A DNA stretch of 64,000 nucleotides from Rubeoparvulum massiliense. GTDB taxonomy: Bacteria; Bacillota; Bacilli; Rubeoparvulales; Rubeoparvulaceae. Position 1 is the first letter of the stretch. Every line of letters begins with the position of its first letter. Under the pieces are notes generated by a model. The model was not told where the DNA came from and did not search any database. It saw nothing but the letters and a program-made list of their open reading frames with translations. The position numbers and the translations under genes were made by a program. The DNA lies in the NCBI RefSeq assembly GCF_001049895.1, contig NZ_CVPE01000006.1, forward strand, positions 530,957-594,956, written 5' to 3'. Below are positions 27,109 through 36,602 of the stretch, piece by piece.

Positions 27109-27479
27109 CTCATCAACCCCCACTTTCATCCTAGTTTCTTCTTGAAGTCGTTAAGAGGAAAAAAGCGTTTACATTTTACTCCCCTTTATGTAAGTACAAC
27201 TACGATATCTTGGAAGACGGAGTAGTGTAGTGGTTTTTACGGATTCTTATCATTGTGAACCCGCTGATTAACAGTCGTCCTCCTGATTTTTATCACACAC
27301 CTTCCATGATTTTCAGTGCATAAAGCACTTAGCTACCAACAATATACCATAACCATAGTATTTATGTAATTATTTTTGCTCTCACGATTCTTTGAACAAT
27401 GTGTGAATTTATTTGAAAACCTCGTGAATCCTATGTGTCACAAAGGTTAATTAATTGTGACGTATTTGTGAATTTTAGC
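27109..27479. promoter_or_regulatory. ctaC upstream region with repeated TGTGAA-like boxes
   Basis: No gene is seen in this stretch. Five boxes in the same orientation occur at 27252 (ATTGTGAAC), 27402 (TGTGAAT), 27421 (CTCGTGAAT), 27454 (ATTGTGACG) and 27465 (TTTGTGAAT). The last is identical to the ResD-box core that I recall for Bacillus, and resDE is in this window. A 7-base inverted repeat (GTCACAA and TTGTGAC, 11 bases apart) spans 27437-27461. Confidence 0.45.
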
Positions 27480-27518
27480 AAAAAAAAGAGAAGCAGAGCC
27501 TAAGCTACTGCTTCTCTT
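27480..27518 (-). terminator. terminator of the amino-acid permease operon
   Basis: On the minus strand a perfect 11-base stem (AAGAGAAGCAG and complement) with an 11-base loop is followed by a run of Ts, about 90 bases after the permease stop. Confidence 0.85.
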
Positions 27519-27608
27519 CATACAAGTCTCTTCTTCTATAAAATCTAGTAGGAATAGATGTGCTCGTAAGTGATTCAAGTGAGGAGGTGAATGAATCGAT
27601 TCATGAAC

Positions 27609-28271
27609 TTAACTTAACTTTTCAGTCACCAGTCTACGCTCCATGTATTGAACCACCTGAGATAATACTAAAGTCATAATCAAGTAGAGTGCTGCAACAG
27701 GTAAATATGCCTCCCAAGTTACCATATAGCTTCCAGATACCACTTTACCTGCCATCATTAATTCTGCTACAGAAATACTCATCAACAAGGATGAATCCTT
27801 CAATAAAGCGATAAACTCATTACCCAATGGTGGAAGAATTCTTCGGAATGCTTGTGGAAGAATGACAAATTTCATCGCCTGACTATGATTTAACCCTAAG
27901 GAACGTGCTGCTTCCATCTGACCACGGTCGATTGATTGTATGCCACCACGAAAAATCTCTGCAATATATGCTGCACTATTCAGAGAGAGCGCAACAACCC
28001 CTGAAATCATCGCACCTAGCGAATGTCCAAAAATACTAGGAATGAGTGCCGCATGGATGATCATGATCTGCACCAATAGTGGCGTCCCACGGATGAAATC
28101 CACATAGATATAAGCAGGAACACGTAACCAACGTGACTTTGACATCCGTGCTAGACCTAAGAACAATCCTAAAATTGAACCAATGAGAATGGCAATCGCT
28201 GTGATCTTAAGCGTCGTCAACGCACCTTGTAAAAAAATATTCCGATATTCAAAGATGATTTCCCAATTCAT
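27609..28271 (-). CDS. polar amino-acid ABC transporter permease
   Basis: A 220-residue inner-membrane permease of the HisM/GlnP family with about five hydrophobic segments. The coupling-loop motif EAARSLGLNHSQAMKFVILPQAFRRILPPLGNEFI is present; this is where an ATPase subunit would dock. It follows the binding-protein gene by 52 bases. A terminator comes straight after it and no ATPase gene is nearby, so an ATPase encoded elsewhere must serve it. Confidence 0.93.
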   Translation of the reverse strand: MNWEIIFEYRNIFLQGALTTLKITAIAILIGSILGLFLGLARMSKSRWLRVPAYIYVDFIRGTPLLVQIMIIHAALIPSIFGHSLGAMISGVVALSLNSAAYIAEIFRGGIQSIDRGQMEAARSLGLNHSQAMKFVILPQAFRRILPPLGNEFIALLKDSSLLMSISVAELMMAGKVVSGSYMVTWEAYLPVAALYLIMTLVLSQVVQYMERRLVTEKLS

Positions 28272-28323
28272 AGTCTGACCTTCTTCCTACCTTTAACTTA
28301 CTAAACTCGGGTATTAATTCACT

Positions 28324-29160
28324 CTATTTCGCTGCTGTACCAAAATAGCTTTCATAAATTGTATCGTAAGTTCCATTCTCTTTAATGATTTGTAAGCCTT
28401 GATTTAATTTATCCAGTAATTCTTGGTCTCCTTTTTTCACTACTAAACCATACTCTTCTGTCTCCATCGTCTCATCTTCAATGAGCTCCAGCTTATAGTT
28501 GGGATTGTTCTTTAGGAAATGAAGCACCACTGCATTATCAGCTACCACTGCATCCACTTCACCGTTCACCAAGTCCATCAAAGCAAGAGGTACTGTATCA
28601 TAGCGGTGAATCTGTTTGCTATCTTGTCCGAAAGCTTCACTTACTACGATGTCACCCGTAGAAGTAATCAGTACACCAATCTCTTTATCCTTTAAATCTT
28701 GTAGGGTTTTAACGGAAGTACCTTCTGGAACTACAATAAACTGTTCTGCAACAAAGTACGATTCTGTGAAATCAAAACTCTGTTTCCTTTGTTCCGTAAT
28801 GGTAACTCCTGAAGCGAGAAGATCTGACTCACCATTATTAAGTCCTACGAAAATACTATCCCAAGCTGTATTTTTAAACTCAACCTGAATCCCTACTGCT
28901 TCTGCAATCGCCTTCGTTATGTCCATATCAAAGCCTTGTACTTCTCCTTTGTCATCGACCCATTCAAATGGTGCGAAAGCAGCATTGGTTCCAACAACAT
29001 AAGCCTTATCAACATTTTCTACTTGCTTCCCATCTTGCGTCTCAGAGCCCTGTGCAGCATCATTTCCTTGAGGAGCTGGAGTACTACTATCTGTTCCACA
29101 GCCTGTCAACCCAATAACTACTACAATCATGAGTGCTAAAACAAAATTGATCTTCTTCAT
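28324..29160 (-). CDS. amino-acid ABC transporter substrate-binding lipoprotein
   Basis: A 278-residue lipoprotein of solute-binding family 3. The lipobox LTGC at residues 18-21 is followed by a Gln/Asp-rich linker to about residue 50, then the folded domain with NAAFAPFEWVDDKGEVQGFDMDI and the DLLASGVTITEQR segment typical of polar amino-acid binders. It should capture an amino acid outside the membrane. An ArgR-like palindrome in its promoter makes arginine or ornithine a possible ligand, but this is inference. GGGAGGG precedes the ATG. Confidence 0.93.
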   Translation of the reverse strand: MKKINFVLALMIVVVIGLTGCGTDSSTPAPQGNDAAQGSETQDGKQVENVDKAYVVGTNAAFAPFEWVDDKGEVQGFDMDITKAIAEAVGIQVEFKNTAWDSIFVGLNNGESDLLASGVTITEQRKQSFDFTESYFVAEQFIVVPEGTSVKTLQDLKDKEIGVLITSTGDIVVSEAFGQDSKQIHRYDTVPLALMDLVNGEVDAVVADNAVVLHFLKNNPNYKLELIEDETMETEEYGLVVKKGDQELLDKLNQGLQIIKENGTYDTIYESYFGTAAK

Positions 29161-29283
29161 TAATGATTCCCTCCCATGTAATACCTTGCTTTTCGGAGCA
29201 GCATGTTCACAGAAAGCTCTGCATTTTCAATTTCTCTTTCACCTTCTATATGTTTCCGAAAAGTCGTTCGTATATATTTATTA

Positions 29284-29311
29284 ATTATATGTAATATTTA
29301 TGTATAGTCAA
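29284..29311 (-). promoter_or_regulatory. strong sigma-A promoter of the binding-protein operon
   Basis: On the minus strand TTGACT and a perfect TATAAT are separated by 16 bases, about 125 bases upstream of the start codon. Confidence 0.75.
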
Positions 29312-29333
29312 GCATAAAAATAAATTTTTATGC
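29312..29333. promoter_or_regulatory. palindrome abutting the -35 box, possibly an ArgR/AhrC site
   Basis: GCATAAAAA and TTTTTATGC form a perfect 9-base inverted repeat with a 4-base centre, touching the -35 box. AT-rich centres with TGCAT-like ends resemble ARG boxes. The assignment is tentative. Confidence 0.4.
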
Positions 29334-29363
29334 ATTATTTTTAAAAAACATTCATTACATAGC

Positions 29364-29392
29364 AAAAAGACTCCGTTTAAACTGGAGTCTTT
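29364..29392 (-). terminator. terminator of coaW
   Basis: A 9-base stem (AAAGACTCC and complement) with a 9-base loop, followed on the minus strand by TTTTT, 31 bases after the stop. Confidence 0.8.
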
Positions 29393-29422
29393 CGGTATCA
29401 GTCTTAACTAACTATGTATATA

Positions 29423-30238
29423 CTATTCACAATGTAAAGCGTTTTCACCAATTATAATGCTTCCCATTGCCCCGGAATAAGGTGCATGAGGAAGAAATGA
29501 TATGGGAAACTGTAGTAAAGTACCGATTATCCGTAGACGTTCTTGAACCAATGGCTCCGAGATGGGAGAACCAGCCATAATAATCTGTTTCACATTATAG
29601 GTTTTGGCCGCTTGAATCGCTAGTAGTGCGTTGGTCTCTAGTACTAGCTGAAAGATAGCAGAAGCAATATCCTCAGGAGCATGCTCCCCTAGCTTACCGA
29701 AATTCGCAGCTGTCATCTCTCGGAGTAATGGAGAATCTACATCAGGATAAAGATCCCCCACCATTAAATCAAGATGGCTACGATTCCCGGCACGAGCCAT
29801 CTTCGCTAAGATATCAAACTCCTTCACACCTAGCATTAGCTCCCCTAAGCCAAGGAGTGTTCCTCCCCCTACTGCAGTTCCCGTAACGCGTTGAGATTGA
29901 TCAGGCGTCACATAGAAGATCGAAGTCCCCGTACCTAAGCTGACTAAAACAAAGGACTGATCAAAGCGCTGGTCTTCCTTGACAAAATAGCGAGCCCCCG
30001 CACAAAAGCTGGTCATTTCAGGTGTAATAATCATCTTACTGATAAAATGCTCGTCCAAAATCTTCGAAACTAGCTTTGCACCACATCCTGTTGCATAAAT
30101 TGCTTCAGGCTGAGCAAGATCAAGATGCTGATGGAGCAGGGGAAGTTCACTGGAAGAAAAGGATGAAAAAGTCGGAACCCCTTGCTCTAGGGCTACCACC
30201 TTCACCAGTGAACCTCCTGCATCGATGCCAATTTTCAC
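29423..30238 (-). CDS. coaW: type II pantothenate kinase
   Basis: A 271-residue enzyme that phosphorylates pantothenate in the first step of coenzyme A synthesis. It is of the ASKHA fold type II family: KIGIDAGGSLVKVV at the N-terminus for phosphate binding, the VSLGTGTSIFYV motif, TAVGGGTLLGLGELMLG, and IIMAGSPISEP near the C-terminus. The length matches bacterial CoaW. GTG at 30238 is preferred, with GGAAGGA nine bases upstream. It lies 55 bases after an MFS gene and ends in a terminator. Confidence 0.9.
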   Translation of the reverse strand: MKIGIDAGGSLVKVVALEQGVPTFSSFSSSELPLLHQHLDLAQPEAIYATGCGAKLVSKILDEHFISKMIITPEMTSFCAGARYFVKEDQRFDQSFVLVSLGTGTSIFYVTPDQSQRVTGTAVGGGTLLGLGELMLGVKEFDILAKMARAGNRSHLDLMVGDLYPDVDSPLLREMTAANFGKLGEHAPEDIASAIFQLVLETNALLAIQAAKTYNVKQIIMAGSPISEPLVQERLRIIGTLLQFPISFLPHAPYSGAMGSIIIGENALHCE

Positions 30239-30293
30239 ATGCCACAGTCCTTCCAAGTAGTATCACTTCTTACAGAAGCTTAGCACTTTTCAA

Positions 30294-31610
30294 CTACAAC
30301 TGTAAAGAAGAGGAAGTGCTCGTAGTGCTCAGTGCTTCTTCGTTGGAGGCGTCCTGACGTCCCTTCTCCACATCAACAAAAGCTAAGAGAATCATGCCTA
30401 ATAGGATAAAAATGAAAACAGGAATAATCCCATAACGTGTATCTCCCATCAATACACCTACATAACCAAAGAGAAATGGACCGAAAATGGCTGAGAACTT
30501 GGAAGAGATCCCGAAGAATCCAAAAAACTCGGTATAACGCCCCTTCGGGATCATACTTCCATAAATAGAACGACTTAACGCTTGTGCACCGCCTTGAACT
30601 AAGCCTACGAGGGCAGCCAGAATATAAAAATGGAGTGCACTGGTCATAAAGAAACCTAATGCCACAATCAACACATAGACCCAGAGTGCAATATAAAGTG
30701 CATGCTTCGCTGAGATACGCTGTGCTAACCAGCCAAATAAAAAGGAGCAAGGAATTCCTATCACCTGGGTGATTAATAAAGCAGCGATTAAGTCATTACC
30801 TCCGATGCCAATGGAGCTACCGTAGGCACTGGCCATGCGAATGATCGTAGCGATCCCATCGTTAAACAGCCAGAAAGCGAGAAGGAAGATGAATAATTGC
30901 TTAAATTTTCGGATTTCTTTAAATGTCTGAATCACACGAGAAAATGCAAATGTAAGGGCAGGAGTATCACGAGTACGATCAATATTTTCATTCGGTTCCT
31001 CCTGGACATGGCGAAATATTGGGATTGCAAAGAGGAACCACCAGATTCCAACGGAGGCAAAGCTAAGCTGTGTAGCCACCTGTTGGTTGGGCAGACCAAA
31101 CCATTGATACTTCATGATCATTAGAAGATTGATCAGTAAGAGCAGTCCGCCACCAATATACCCCATGGCATAGCCTTTCGTAGAGACCGCGTCCATCTTC
31201 CCAGGCGGGGCTACACTCGGTAAAAAAGCATCATAGAACACATTCCCACCTGCAAAGCCAATGGAGCCCAATACCATCAAAATGGAGGCGAGTAAATAAT
31301 CCCCTTCACCAACCAACGCTAATGCAAGACTGGAAATAATCCCTAACCCGGCAAAGGTAAATAAAAAACGCCGTTTACTATTGGATACATCAGCGATCAC
31401 ACCTAGGATTGGTGCTAGCACCGCAACGATCAGCATGGCGATGGTCTGTGTATAAGCCCAATAGGATGTGGCTACCACTTTATCCAATCCTTTTGCAGCC
31501 ACATTGCTATAGTATACCGGTAACACAGCCGCCATAATCGTTGTTGCAAAAGCTGAATTAGCCCAATCATACATTGTCCAACCAAAAATAGCCTTTTTAT
31601 TCTTTTCCAT
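30294..31610 (-). CDS. MFS transporter of the UMF1/Atg22-like family
   Basis: A 438-residue transporter with 12 predicted membrane segments. It starts GWTMYDWANSAFATTIMAAVLPVYYS, the signature of the UMF1 (Atg22-like) branch of the major facilitator superfamily; GGLLLLINLLM and SFLFGWLAQRISAK also fit. Relatives export amino acids from vacuoles in yeast, but bacterial substrates are unknown. The tail is Ser/Thr-rich. AGGAGG precedes the ATG. It could be co-transcribed with coaW. Confidence 0.85.
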   Translation of the reverse strand: MEKNKKAIFGWTMYDWANSAFATTIMAAVLPVYYSNVAAKGLDKVVATSYWAYTQTIAMLIVAVLAPILGVIADVSNSKRRFLFTFAGLGIISSLALALVGEGDYLLASILMVLGSIGFAGGNVFYDAFLPSVAPPGKMDAVSTKGYAMGYIGGGLLLLINLLMIMKYQWFGLPNQQVATQLSFASVGIWWFLFAIPIFRHVQEEPNENIDRTRDTPALTFAFSRVIQTFKEIRKFKQLFIFLLAFWLFNDGIATIIRMASAYGSSIGIGGNDLIAALLITQVIGIPCSFLFGWLAQRISAKHALYIALWVYVLIVALGFFMTSALHFYILAALVGLVQGGAQALSRSIYGSMIPKGRYTEFFGFFGISSKFSAIFGPFLFGYVGVLMGDTRYGIIPVFIFILLGMILLAFVDVEKGRQDASNEEALSTTSTSSSLQL

Positions 31611-31803
31611 AGTCCCTCCTAATAAGGTTTGATTTCAGAAGCTTGACACTACTGACTCTACGTCTCTCACAACTCTGCTCTGCCATAAGTTGCGGCTAAG
31701 CTTCTTTATCCCAAATATACCAAATTATCGGGGTGTATGGATAAATTTTTTATCTATTCAACATATTCCATATGTATTCTTTACGATTTCTACACCATCG
31801 ATG

Positions 31804-32490
<687 letters not shown>

Positions 32491-32545
32491 CTACTCCATC
32501 CATATCAATTGGGTGAAACTCCATCTGAAGCTAATCTACTCTATC

Positions 32546-32821
32546 CTAGGGTAGTGGTACCTTGATCGTCTGTCCAGGGTGAATAATGCCACTATCTAAA
32601 TGATTAAAATCTGCGATTAGGTAGACGATGTCCATCACATTTTTCTTATGAAACTGATTCGCATCAGAAGCAATCTCCCAGAGTGTATCCCCCTGCTCGA
32701 TGACCACCTCATAAAAATCTTGCTCCTCTTGAGACGAACTTGCAAAGACCATATTCATCATGAAGACGTAAGAAAATGCCATGATTAATAGAATCACAAA
32801 TCGACGATTCTTCTTCTTCAT
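32546..32821 (-). CDS. yneA: SOS cell-division suppressor YneA
   Basis: A 91-residue protein with an N-terminal membrane anchor (about residues 8-27) and an external LysM domain ([19 protein letters not shown]...[13 protein letters not shown]). YneA delays cell division during DNA damage. It is divergent from lexA with three LexA-box-like sites between them, so it should be induced by RecA-driven LexA cleavage. GGAGGGG stands before the ATG at 32821. Confidence 0.93.
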   Translation of the reverse strand: MKKKNRRFVILLIMAFSYVFMMNMVFASSSQEEQDFYEVVIEQGDTLWEIASDANQFHKKNVMDIVYLIADFNHLDSGIIHPGQTIKVPLP

Positions 32822-32832
32822 TATAACCCCTC

Positions 32833-32846
32833 CGTACATATGTTCT
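32833..32846. promoter_or_regulatory. LexA box 1 (12 of 14)
   Basis: CGTACATATGTTCT matches the Bacillus SOS box CGAACRNRYGTTYG at 12 of 14 positions and lies 12 bases upstream of the yneA start. Confidence 0.6.
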
Positions 32847-32862
32847 TATTTATACCTTAACA

Positions 32863-32876
32863 AGAACATCTGTTCC
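32863..32876. promoter_or_regulatory. LexA box 2 (11 of 14)
   Basis: AGAACATCTGTTCC matches 11 of 14 SOS-box positions. Confidence 0.5.
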
Positions 32877-32891
32877 TGTCAAGAGAAAAAA

Positions 32892-32905
32892 CGAACGAAC
32901 GTTTG
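32892..32905. promoter_or_regulatory. LexA box 3 (perfect match)
   Basis: CGAACGAACGTTTG fits the Bacillus SOS box CGAACRNRYGTTYG at all 14 positions, 62 bases upstream of lexA. Confidence 0.9.
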
Positions 32906-32966
32906 CCTTTATGGTCTTCATTTGGTATACTTAAGCCATGAGAGTACATGGGAAGGAAGTGTAATG

Positions 32967-33593
32967 ATGAAACAACTTTCCAAGCGTCAGCAAGCCATAT
33001 TTGACTTTATCAAGGACGAAGTTCGGCAGAAGGGTTATCCTCCTTCCGTTCGAGAGATTGGTGAAGCTGTAGGGCTCGCTTCATCCTCTACAGTACATGG
33101 CCATCTCGCACGCTTAGAGAAGAAGGGCTTGATCCGTCGTGACCCCACGAAGCCTCGTGCCATTGAGATTTTAGAACAGGATATAAGCAATCAAGTGATT
33201 CCTTTTCAGCATGGAATGGTTTCGGTGCCCATCGTTGGTAAAGTAACTGCAGGTCAACCTATTACGGCAGTAGAGAATATTGAAGAGTTCTTTCCCTTAC
33301 CAGAAAATATGGTGAACGCTGATAATGTGTTTATGCTTGTGGTACAAGGAGAGTCTATGATCGAGGCAGGTATCTATGATGGGGATTATGTCATTGTTCG
33401 TCAACAGCATGTTGCTGATAATGGCGATATTGTCGTTGCCATGACAGAAGATGATGAAGCAACGGTTAAACGCTTCTTTAAAGAAGCCTCTTACATACGT
33501 CTAGAGCCTGAAAACTCCACAATGGAACCGATCATTTTGCCTAATGTTACGATTTTGGGTAAAGTCATTGGGGTATTTCGTCGCTTTGATTAA
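32967..33593 (+). CDS. lexA: LexA SOS repressor
   Basis: A 208-residue repressor with an N-terminal winged helix ([51 protein letters not shown]) and a C-terminal self-cleaving protease domain. The Ala-Gly cleavage site is in [11 protein letters not shown], the catalytic Ser in [14 protein letters not shown], and the catalytic Lys in EATVKRFF. All are intact. Of two adjacent ATGs, the second (MKQLSKRQQ) has the better spacing from AGGAAG. A strong hairpin follows the stop. Confidence 0.97.
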   Translation: MKQLSKRQQAIFDFIKDEVRQKGYPPSVREIGEAVGLASSSTVHGHLARLEKKGLIRRDPTKPRAIEILEQDISNQVIPFQHGMVSVPIVGKVTAGQPITAVENIEEFFPLPENMVNADNVFMLVVQGESMIEAGIYDGDYVIVRQQHVADNGDIVVAMTEDDEATVKRFFKEASYIRLEPENSTMEPIILPNVTILGKVIGVFRRFD

Positions 33594-33652
33594 TTTGCTG
33601 TTTTTTTATCTCCTTATCAATATGGTATGTCCTAGTAAAATACTTCATGATA

Positions 33653-33708
33653 AAAAAAGGGGCTGTCCAGAAAGTCGGTTTTGATTGACTTCCTGGTGCC
33701 CCTTTTTT
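33653..33708. terminator. bidirectional terminator between lexA and the small ORF
   Basis: A long stem: AAAAAAGGGGC pairs with GCCCCTTTTTT at the base, and CCAGaAAGTC with GACTTcCTGG above it. A and T runs on both sides fit two converging genes. Confidence 0.85.
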
Positions 33709-33722
33709 ATGACAAGATATCA

Positions 33723-33854
33723 TTAATTCTCTTCATCATCGTACAGTTCTAATTCTTTCATGACGAGAACATATTCATAATATGCCTTCATCGCTCCATA
33801 ATACTCCTGCAGATACCGATAATAGTCATTCATCTCTTCATAGCGCTCGTTCAT
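33723..33854 (-). CDS. 43-residue tyrosine-rich acidic protein
   Basis: An open frame encoding MNERYEEMNDYYRYL... and ending ELYDDEEN. Ten of its 43 residues are Tyr and about a quarter are Asp or Glu. A textbook ribosome binding site (AAAAGGAGG) precedes the ATG, and the frame ends 15 bases from a strong terminator, so it looks like a genuine short gene that length cut-offs would miss. It is entirely helical in appearance and has no membrane segment. I do not recognise it. It lies between lexA (convergent) and resE (same strand). Confidence 0.6.
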   Translation of the reverse strand: MNERYEEMNDYYRYLQEYYGAMKAYYEYVLVMKELELYDDEEN

Positions 33855-33919
33855 GAGAAGCCTCCTTTTCCGTACCATTTGCTTTAGTCTATGCGCTGGC
33901 TCGGAAAAGTGTTATTTGC

Positions 33920-35773
33920 CTATGCTTCTTTATCAACTTTATCTTCTTTAGCAATTGGGAGACGAATAATGAAGGAGGTGCCTTCATTCTCCTGACTATA
34001 CACTGTGATCTGACCACGGTGACCTTCAACGATATGTTTAACGATGGCCAGCCCGAGGCCAGTTCCGCCCTTCTTACCACGTGTTCTTGCCTTATCTGCC
34101 TTATAGAACCGTTCAAAGACAAAGGGTAGATCCTCAAGAGGGATCCCTTGACCTGTATCCTTCACAATGAGAAGAAGCTCCTCATCGACCTCTTTTACGG
34201 TAAGTGTAACAGTTCCTCCAGGATTGGTATGACGGAGAGCATTATCAATTAGGTTGGTCAATACCTGTTCCATCCGATCAGGATCCAATTTATACTCCTG
34301 ATCATGTACATTGGGATCGATATCCTCTTCCAATTGGATCTCTTTGCTTTTGGCCATCCCAGTAAATTTCTTTAATGCACGTTGTGATAAAAGATCTAAA
34401 CGAACCATCTCTTGATGTAATTGGAGGTGACCTGATTGCATTCGAGCTAGGTCAAGTAGTTCATTAACGAGACGGCCCATCCGTAAGCTTTCATCGTAAA
34501 TGATTTGCATGATCTCACGTTGCTCTTCAGGTGAGGAAGCCACATGGTCTAAAATCGCTTCGCTATATCCTTGAAGCATGGAGATGGGTGTACGTAATTC
34601 ATGGGAAACATTTGCGACAAAATCGTTCCTTAACTTATCTAATTTTCTCTCCTCGGTAAGGTCACGCATTACCGCAACCACACCACGTACCTGCGATTGA
34701 TCATAGAGTGGAGAGAAAACAATGGACCAATCACGACCACGTAACTGAATATCTGAAGTGAGCTGCTCTTCTTTTTGGAGCACTTCATTGAATAGATCCT
34801 GTAAGGGTTCTGGTAAATCAAGATAGGTGATCTGTTCCAGATGGGTCGTACCGTTTTTCTGGAGGCTCCATAGCTCTAGTTCACGCATGGCAGGCTTATT
34901 GATAAGAACCACCTCACCATGGCGGTTAATGGTCACCACACCATCCACCATACTGTCGATGATGCTGTATACTTGCTCCTTTTCATGCTGCAGTGCTTGA
35001 ATAGAGTCATCCAATTGTCGAGACATACGGTTGAATGCCTTGGCCAACCGACCAATTTCATCTGTAGTAAGGATGGGAATCTCTTTCTGAGGCCATTTTC
35101 CTTCCGCTAATTGGTTGGCGGCATTCCCCATTTGAATCAATGGCTTCGTCACCCTTGATGATAAATAGAGTGCAAAAATCGTTGTCATTATAATACCGAA
35201 GGTTGCTGCGTAGATAATAAGTCTTGTGGTATTCCTCTCTGTCTCCTGTAATTCCGTTAAGGATTGCATCATAAACAAAGCCTTTACGCCATCGTGGGAA
35301 TAGTAGGGATAGCCAACCACAAGCATATCGATAAAATCTTTACTATTATAAGTCCCATCTGTCTCCTTGATGGCTCCTTGCCGTAAAAACGGTTCACGGC
35401 TGACGAAGGTTTTACCTGCAAAGACAGAATGTAACTGTGGATGTTGCAAAATTTGCTTTGAATTAATCCCATGCTCTAAGTTCAACGGATGGGATTCAAA
35501 TTCCACTTCCCCATCAGGGCTAATCACTAAAAGAGACATGTCAAAAGCCTGGACAATATCCATGGCCACCTGATAGGTGACTTCCTCGTGATCATTCATT
35601 TCAAGTAATGCTGTAATCCGCTGTGCCATACGAGAAAGGTCATTGGACTGCTTCTCAGTAAAATAAGAGTCAAAGAATTGAACCAATAAAAGACTTAGGA
35701 TCAAAAGAACGATGGCTACCAGTCCAATAATAGTTGCCCACAGCTTACCAACGACGCTACGCCACAACTTCAC
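33920..35773 (-). CDS. resE: sensor histidine kinase ResE
   Basis: A 617-residue membrane kinase. Order: N-terminal membrane helix, external sensing domain (about 35-180), second helix, HAMP (about 195-250), PAS (about 262-370), dimer/phospho-acceptor region with His in SHELRTPISM, and the C-terminal ATPase with the N, G1 (DTGQGIP) and G2 (KGGTGLGLAIVKHIV) boxes. The N-terminus (KLWRSVVGKLW) and its position after resD and resABC identify it as ResE, partner of ResD in response to low oxygen and nitric oxide. GTG at 35773, one base after the resD stop. Confidence 0.93.
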   Translation of the reverse strand: MKLWRSVVGKLWATIIGLVAIVLLILSLLLVQFFDSYFTEKQSNDLSRMAQRITALLEMNDHEEVTYQVAMDIVQAFDMSLLVISPDGEVEFESHPLNLEHGINSKQILQHPQLHSVFAGKTFVSREPFLRQGAIKETDGTYNSKDFIDMLVVGYPYYSHDGVKALFMMQSLTELQETERNTTRLIIYAATFGIIMTTIFALYLSSRVTKPLIQMGNAANQLAEGKWPQKEIPILTTDEIGRLAKAFNRMSRQLDDSIQALQHEKEQVYSIIDSMVDGVVTINRHGEVVLINKPAMRELELWSLQKNGTTHLEQITYLDLPEPLQDLFNEVLQKEEQLTSDIQLRGRDWSIVFSPLYDQSQVRGVVAVMRDLTEERKLDKLRNDFVANVSHELRTPISMLQGYSEAILDHVASSPEEQREIMQIIYDESLRMGRLVNELLDLARMQSGHLQLHQEMVRLDLLSQRALKKFTGMAKSKEIQLEEDIDPNVHDQEYKLDPDRMEQVLTNLIDNALRHTNPGGTVTLTVKEVDEELLLIVKDTGQGIPLEDLPFVFERFYKADKARTRGKKGGTGLGLAIVKHIVEGHRGQITVYSQENEGTSFIIRLPIAKEDKVDKEA

Positions 35774-35774
35774 C

Positions 35775-36500
35775 TTATTTCGGCACCTCGAGTTTATACC
35801 CAATTCCCCAAATGGTCTTGATCATATTGGCTGCCTCTGGGGAATGACGGTTTAGTTTTTCCCGTAGCCGCTTAATATGCGTATCCACTGTACGTAGATC
35901 ACCAAAAAACTCGTAGTGCCATACATCCTTCAATAATTGCTCCCGAGTAAAGACCTTATCTGGTGATTGGGCTAAATAATAGAGTAAGTCATACTCTTTT
36001 GGAGTAAGGTTAATCTCTACATCGTTGACCAGTACTTGATGGGCATCATGATTGATCGTTAGCTGTGAAAAGACGATTTCCGACTTCGTACTCATCTCTG
36101 TATTTAAGAAGGCCGTAGCTGAAGAACGGCGTAGGAGTGCCTTCACACGATAGACTACTTCACGCGGACTGAATGGCTTGATAACATAGTCATCTGTACC
36201 CACCTCAAAGCCTTGCACACGATTAGCCTCTTCACCTCTAGCTGTGAGCATGATGATCGGTGTTGATTTTTTTAACCGTAATGCTTCACACACCTCAATG
36301 CCATCCATGCCTGGCAACATCAAATCAAGCAGAATAAGATCATAGTCGTTATCCAACGCCATCTGTAGGGCGCTCTCTCCATCCTCTGCTTCATCGATGG
36401 CATAGTTTTCTCGTTCTAAATACATACGAAGTAACCGCCGAATACGCTCTTCATCATCTACTACTAAGATCTTCGCTTCTTCGTTTTGCACATTGGACAT
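35775..36500 (-). CDS. resD: response regulator ResD
   Basis: A 241-residue OmpR-family regulator with a receiver domain (DDEERIRRLL acid pocket; phospho-acceptor Asp in DLILLDLMLPGMDG; conserved Lys in VIKPFSPREV) and a C-terminal winged helix (LTPKEYDLLYYLAQ...VDTHIKRLREKL). It controls oxygen-limited respiration and cytochrome genes in Bacillus. Its possible targets in this window, ctaC and resA, both carry TGTGAA boxes. GAGGTG precedes the ATG at 36500. Confidence 0.95.
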   Translation of the reverse strand: MSNVQNEEAKILVVDDEERIRRLLRMYLERENYAIDEAEDGESALQMALDNDYDLILLDLMLPGMDGIEVCEALRLKKSTPIIMLTARGEEANRVQGFEVGTDDYVIKPFSPREVVYRVKALLRRSSATAFLNTEMSTKSEIVFSQLTINHDAHQVLVNDVEINLTPKEYDLLYYLAQSPDKVFTREQLLKDVWHYEFFGDLRTVDTHIKRLREKLNRHSPEAANMIKTIWGIGYKLEVPK

Positions 36501-36602
36501 GGACTTCACCTCATAATATCTGTCATTTCATTAAAGAGCAGATGCCAAATCACCCATCTATCTCTATGGCGTAAGTAGCCTCCACTGTTATAATTATATC
36601 GT

